DNA of 64,000 nucleotides, from assembly GCF_040869035.1 (NCBI RefSeq), contig NZ_CP162100.1, positions 2,232,001-2,296,000 of the forward strand, written 5' to 3'. The notes under the pieces are model-generated. The model was not told the DNA's origin and did not search any database. It was given only the letters and a program-made list of their open reading frames with translations. Positions within the stretch are counted from its first letter, which is position 1, and each line of letters starts with the position of its first letter. This stretch comes from Vibrio sp. NTOU-M3. GTDB lineage: Bacteria > Pseudomonadota > Gammaproteobacteria > Enterobacterales > Vibrionaceae. The position numbers and the translations under genes are program-made. Positions 62,402 to 64,000 of the stretch are shown here, one piece after another.

Positions 62402-63829
62402 GTGAAAAATATGCATTGGATTCCCAATTCCGTTGCAGCATTAATATTAGTCGTGAGTTCTACTTGGAGCGTCACGAGCTTAGCTGCATCTGAAAATAAA
62501 GATCTTGTCGACCCTCGTAACCAAGCTTTCGAACAAAACCATCCTGATCAATACCACTCTTGGAAAGCCACCTCAGAAAGTGTCGAAATCGAAGACGCAC
62601 TCGCCGAAGATCCAAACATGGTGATCCTATGGGCGGGCTATGGCTTTGCAAAAGATTACAACAAAGCACGTGGACACTTTTATGCGTTAGATGACGTGCG
62701 TCAAACGCTACGTACTGGTGCACCACAAGATGAAAAATCTGGCCCAATGCCAATGGCCTGCTGGAGCTGTAAAAGCCCAGACGTGGCACGTGTGATTGAT
62801 GAGCGTGGTGAAGATGGCTACTTCAACGGTAAATGGGCACGTTTAGGAACGGAAATTGCCAACCCAATTGGTTGCGCCGATTGTCACGATGTTCGTAGCG
62901 AGAAGTTCAAAAACGGCGAGCCTGAATTAGCCCTAACTCGCCCTTATGTTGAGCGTGCATTTGACGCCATCGGTAAAAACTTTGAAGAACAATCGCGCTT
63001 AGATAAACAAGCCTCTGTTTGTGCACAATGCCACGTGGAATACTACTTTACTGGCCCAACTAAAGCGGTGAAGTTCCCTTGGGATATGGGGACCACAGTC
63101 GAAGATATGGAACGCTACTATGACGCGCTAAACTTCAAAGACTGGACCCATAAAGTGTCTAAAGCTCCTATGTTAAAAGCACAGCACCCAGGTTACGAAA
63201 CATGGCGTGATGGCATTCATGGTAAAAACAAAGTGGTTTGTGTTGACTGCCACATGCCAAAAGTGAAGAAAGAAGATGGCACTGTCTATACCGATCATAA
63301 AGTTGGTAACCCATTTGATCGCTTTGAAGACACCTGTGCTCAATGTCATACCCAAACGAAAGATCAGTTGCGTGAAATCGTTTCTACACGTAAAGCGCAA
63401 GTTTTGAACATGAAGCTAACGGCAGAGAAACAAATCGTCGCCGCACACTTTGAAGCTGGTGCTGCATGGGATGCAGGCGCTACCGAAGCAGAAATGAAAG
63501 ATATCTTACAAGATATCCGTCACGCACAATGGCGTTGGGATTATGCAATCGCCTCTCATGGTGTTCATATGCATGCTCCTGAAGTGGCATTGGAAGTTCT
63601 AGGTACTGCCGTGGACCGCGCAGCGGATGCTCGTACAAAACTGGCACGCCTACTCGCAACTAAAGGTATTGTTGAGCCGATCCAAATCCCTGATATTTCA
63701 ACCAAAGAAGCGGCTCAAAAAGCGCTAGGTATGGATATGGATAAAATGAACTCAGATAAGAAAAACTTCCTTGAAACCGTTGTTCCTGATTGGGACAAAG
63801 CCGCGAAAGAAAGAGAAGCTACTTACTAA
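62402..63829 (+). CDS. nrfA: Ammonia-forming cytochrome c nitrite reductase NrfA
   Basis: A 475-residue periplasmic pentaheme enzyme that reduces nitrite to ammonium with six electrons. The active-site heme has the special CWSCK attachment motif; the other four are CXXCH (CADCH, CAQCH, CVDCH, CAQCH). A signal peptide ends near SLAA. I keep the GTG at 62402, since GGAG lies about eight bases upstream; an ATG three codons later is the alternative. NrfB-D supply the electrons. Confidence 0.97.
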   Translation: MKNMHWIPNSVAALILVVSSTWSVTSLAASENKDLVDPRNQAFEQNHPDQYHSWKATSESVEIEDALAEDPNMVILWAGYGFAKDYNKARGHFYALDDVRQTLRTGAPQDEKSGPMPMACWSCKSPDVARVIDERGEDGYFNGKWARLGTEIANPIGCADCHDVRSEKFKNGEPELALTRPYVERAFDAIGKNFEEQSRLDKQASVCAQCHVEYYFTGPTKAVKFPWDMGTTVEDMERYYDALNFKDWTHKVSKAPMLKAQHPGYETWRDGIHGKNKVVCVDCHMPKVKKEDGTVYTDHKVGNPFDRFEDTCAQCHTQTKDQLREIVSTRKAQVLNMKLTAEKQIVAAHFEAGAAWDAGATEAEMKDILQDIRHAQWRWDYAIASHGVHMHAPEVALEVLGTAVDRAADARTKLARLLATKGIVEPIQIPDISTKEAAQKALGMDMDKMNSDKKNFLETVVPDWDKAAKEREATY

Positions 63830-63845
63830 TCTATCCTAATCGATG

Positions 63846-63873
63846 AAAAAAGCCGACCAAGGTCGGCTTTTTT
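63846..63873. terminator. Terminator after nrfA
   Basis: Stem AAGCCGACC / GGTCGGCTT with a two-base centre, between A and T runs. It also serves the convergent gene at the right edge. Confidence 0.87.
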
Positions 63874-63892
63874 ATTGCGCGTATTTCTATGG

Positions 63893-64000
63893 CTATTCGT
63901 TAATTTGCATTTCTTTTGCTTGGTTCAACAAATCAATAATCTGTGGCCGATTGAGATCTCGCTGACCTGAATCCAACAACTGTATCCAGATATCAATCGC
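63893..64000 (-). CDS. C-terminal end of an unidentified protein (cut by window edge)
   Basis: An open minus-strand frame enters from the right edge and stops at TAG (63893-63895). Thirty-five residues are visible, including IWIQLLDSGQRDLNRPQII and a Gln/Lys/Glu-rich helical tail. It is convergent with nrfA across a shared terminator. I do not recognise the family. Confidence 0.6.
   Translation of the reverse strand, partial: AIDIWIQLLDSGQRDLNRPQIIDLLNQAKEMQINE

Overview
This window is a stretch of a Vibrio chromosome, most likely the larger chromosome. The evidence is a run of vibrio-specific neighbourhoods: feoAB next to a tfoS-type regulator and znuABC; a hubP-type fimV beside truA, accD, folC, dedD, cvpA and purF; the polar flagellar cluster with flrABC, flaG, flaI and three tandem flagellin genes; and a DyP peroxidase after the flagellins. 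I cannot name the species from sequence alone. I see no insertion sequence, prophage, CRISPR array, tRNA or rRNA. The window is ordered, ancestral core genome.

Layout. (1) 1-8280: the 5' part of feoB with feoA behind a Fur-box-like site, then a strongly structured intergenic RNA that I read as tfoR, then tfoS, then the zinc importer znuA / znuCB around a shared Zur box. (2) 8280-19200: purF, cvpA (with a PurR box), dedD, folC, accD, truA and the giant acidic polar hub protein HubP/FimV, which carries an in-frame hexanucleotide microsatellite and nine roughly 40-residue tandem repeats. (3) 19200-30260: asd, pdxB, fabB (with a structured 3' UTR that matches the location of the sRNA FarS), mnmC, an FMN-reductase-like protein, yfcL, epmC, a TRIC-type channel, aroC, prmB and smrB. 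(4) 30288-55152: one continuous block of flagellar genes on the minus strand: fliEFGHIJ, fliKLMNOPQR-flhB, flrA, flrBC, flaG-fliD-flaI-fliS and three flagellins. (5) 55283-63829: DyP peroxidase, a DUF2919 membrane protein, then the formate-dependent nitrite reduction cluster nrfBCDE-(thioredoxin)-nrfF, divergent from nrfA. A partial unknown gene closes the right edge.

How the genes work together. The flagellar block can be read as the vibrio transcription hierarchy. FlrA (sigma-54 activator) turns on flrBC, whose promoter has a -24/-12 element. FlrC serves fliE and fliK, which also have -24/-12 elements. The three flagellins each have a sigma-28 promoter with a 15-base spacer, so they come last. 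HubP, encoded elsewhere in the window, is the pole-organising protein of vibrios. The nrf region carries two NarP-type 7-2-7 sites, an FNR-like site, a CRP-like site and a Fur-box-like site in one 476-base intergenic region, so nitrate/nitrite, oxygen, carbon and iron signals may be combined there.

I did not find a convincing entirely new system. The items most worth a second look are the tfoR and FarS RNA candidates, the repeat architecture of HubP, the duplicated motif in the FliD insertion, the NPEH cleavage site of FlhB, and the Fur-like box in the nrf control region. All site calls were made by eye against remembered consensus sequences; no searches were run.
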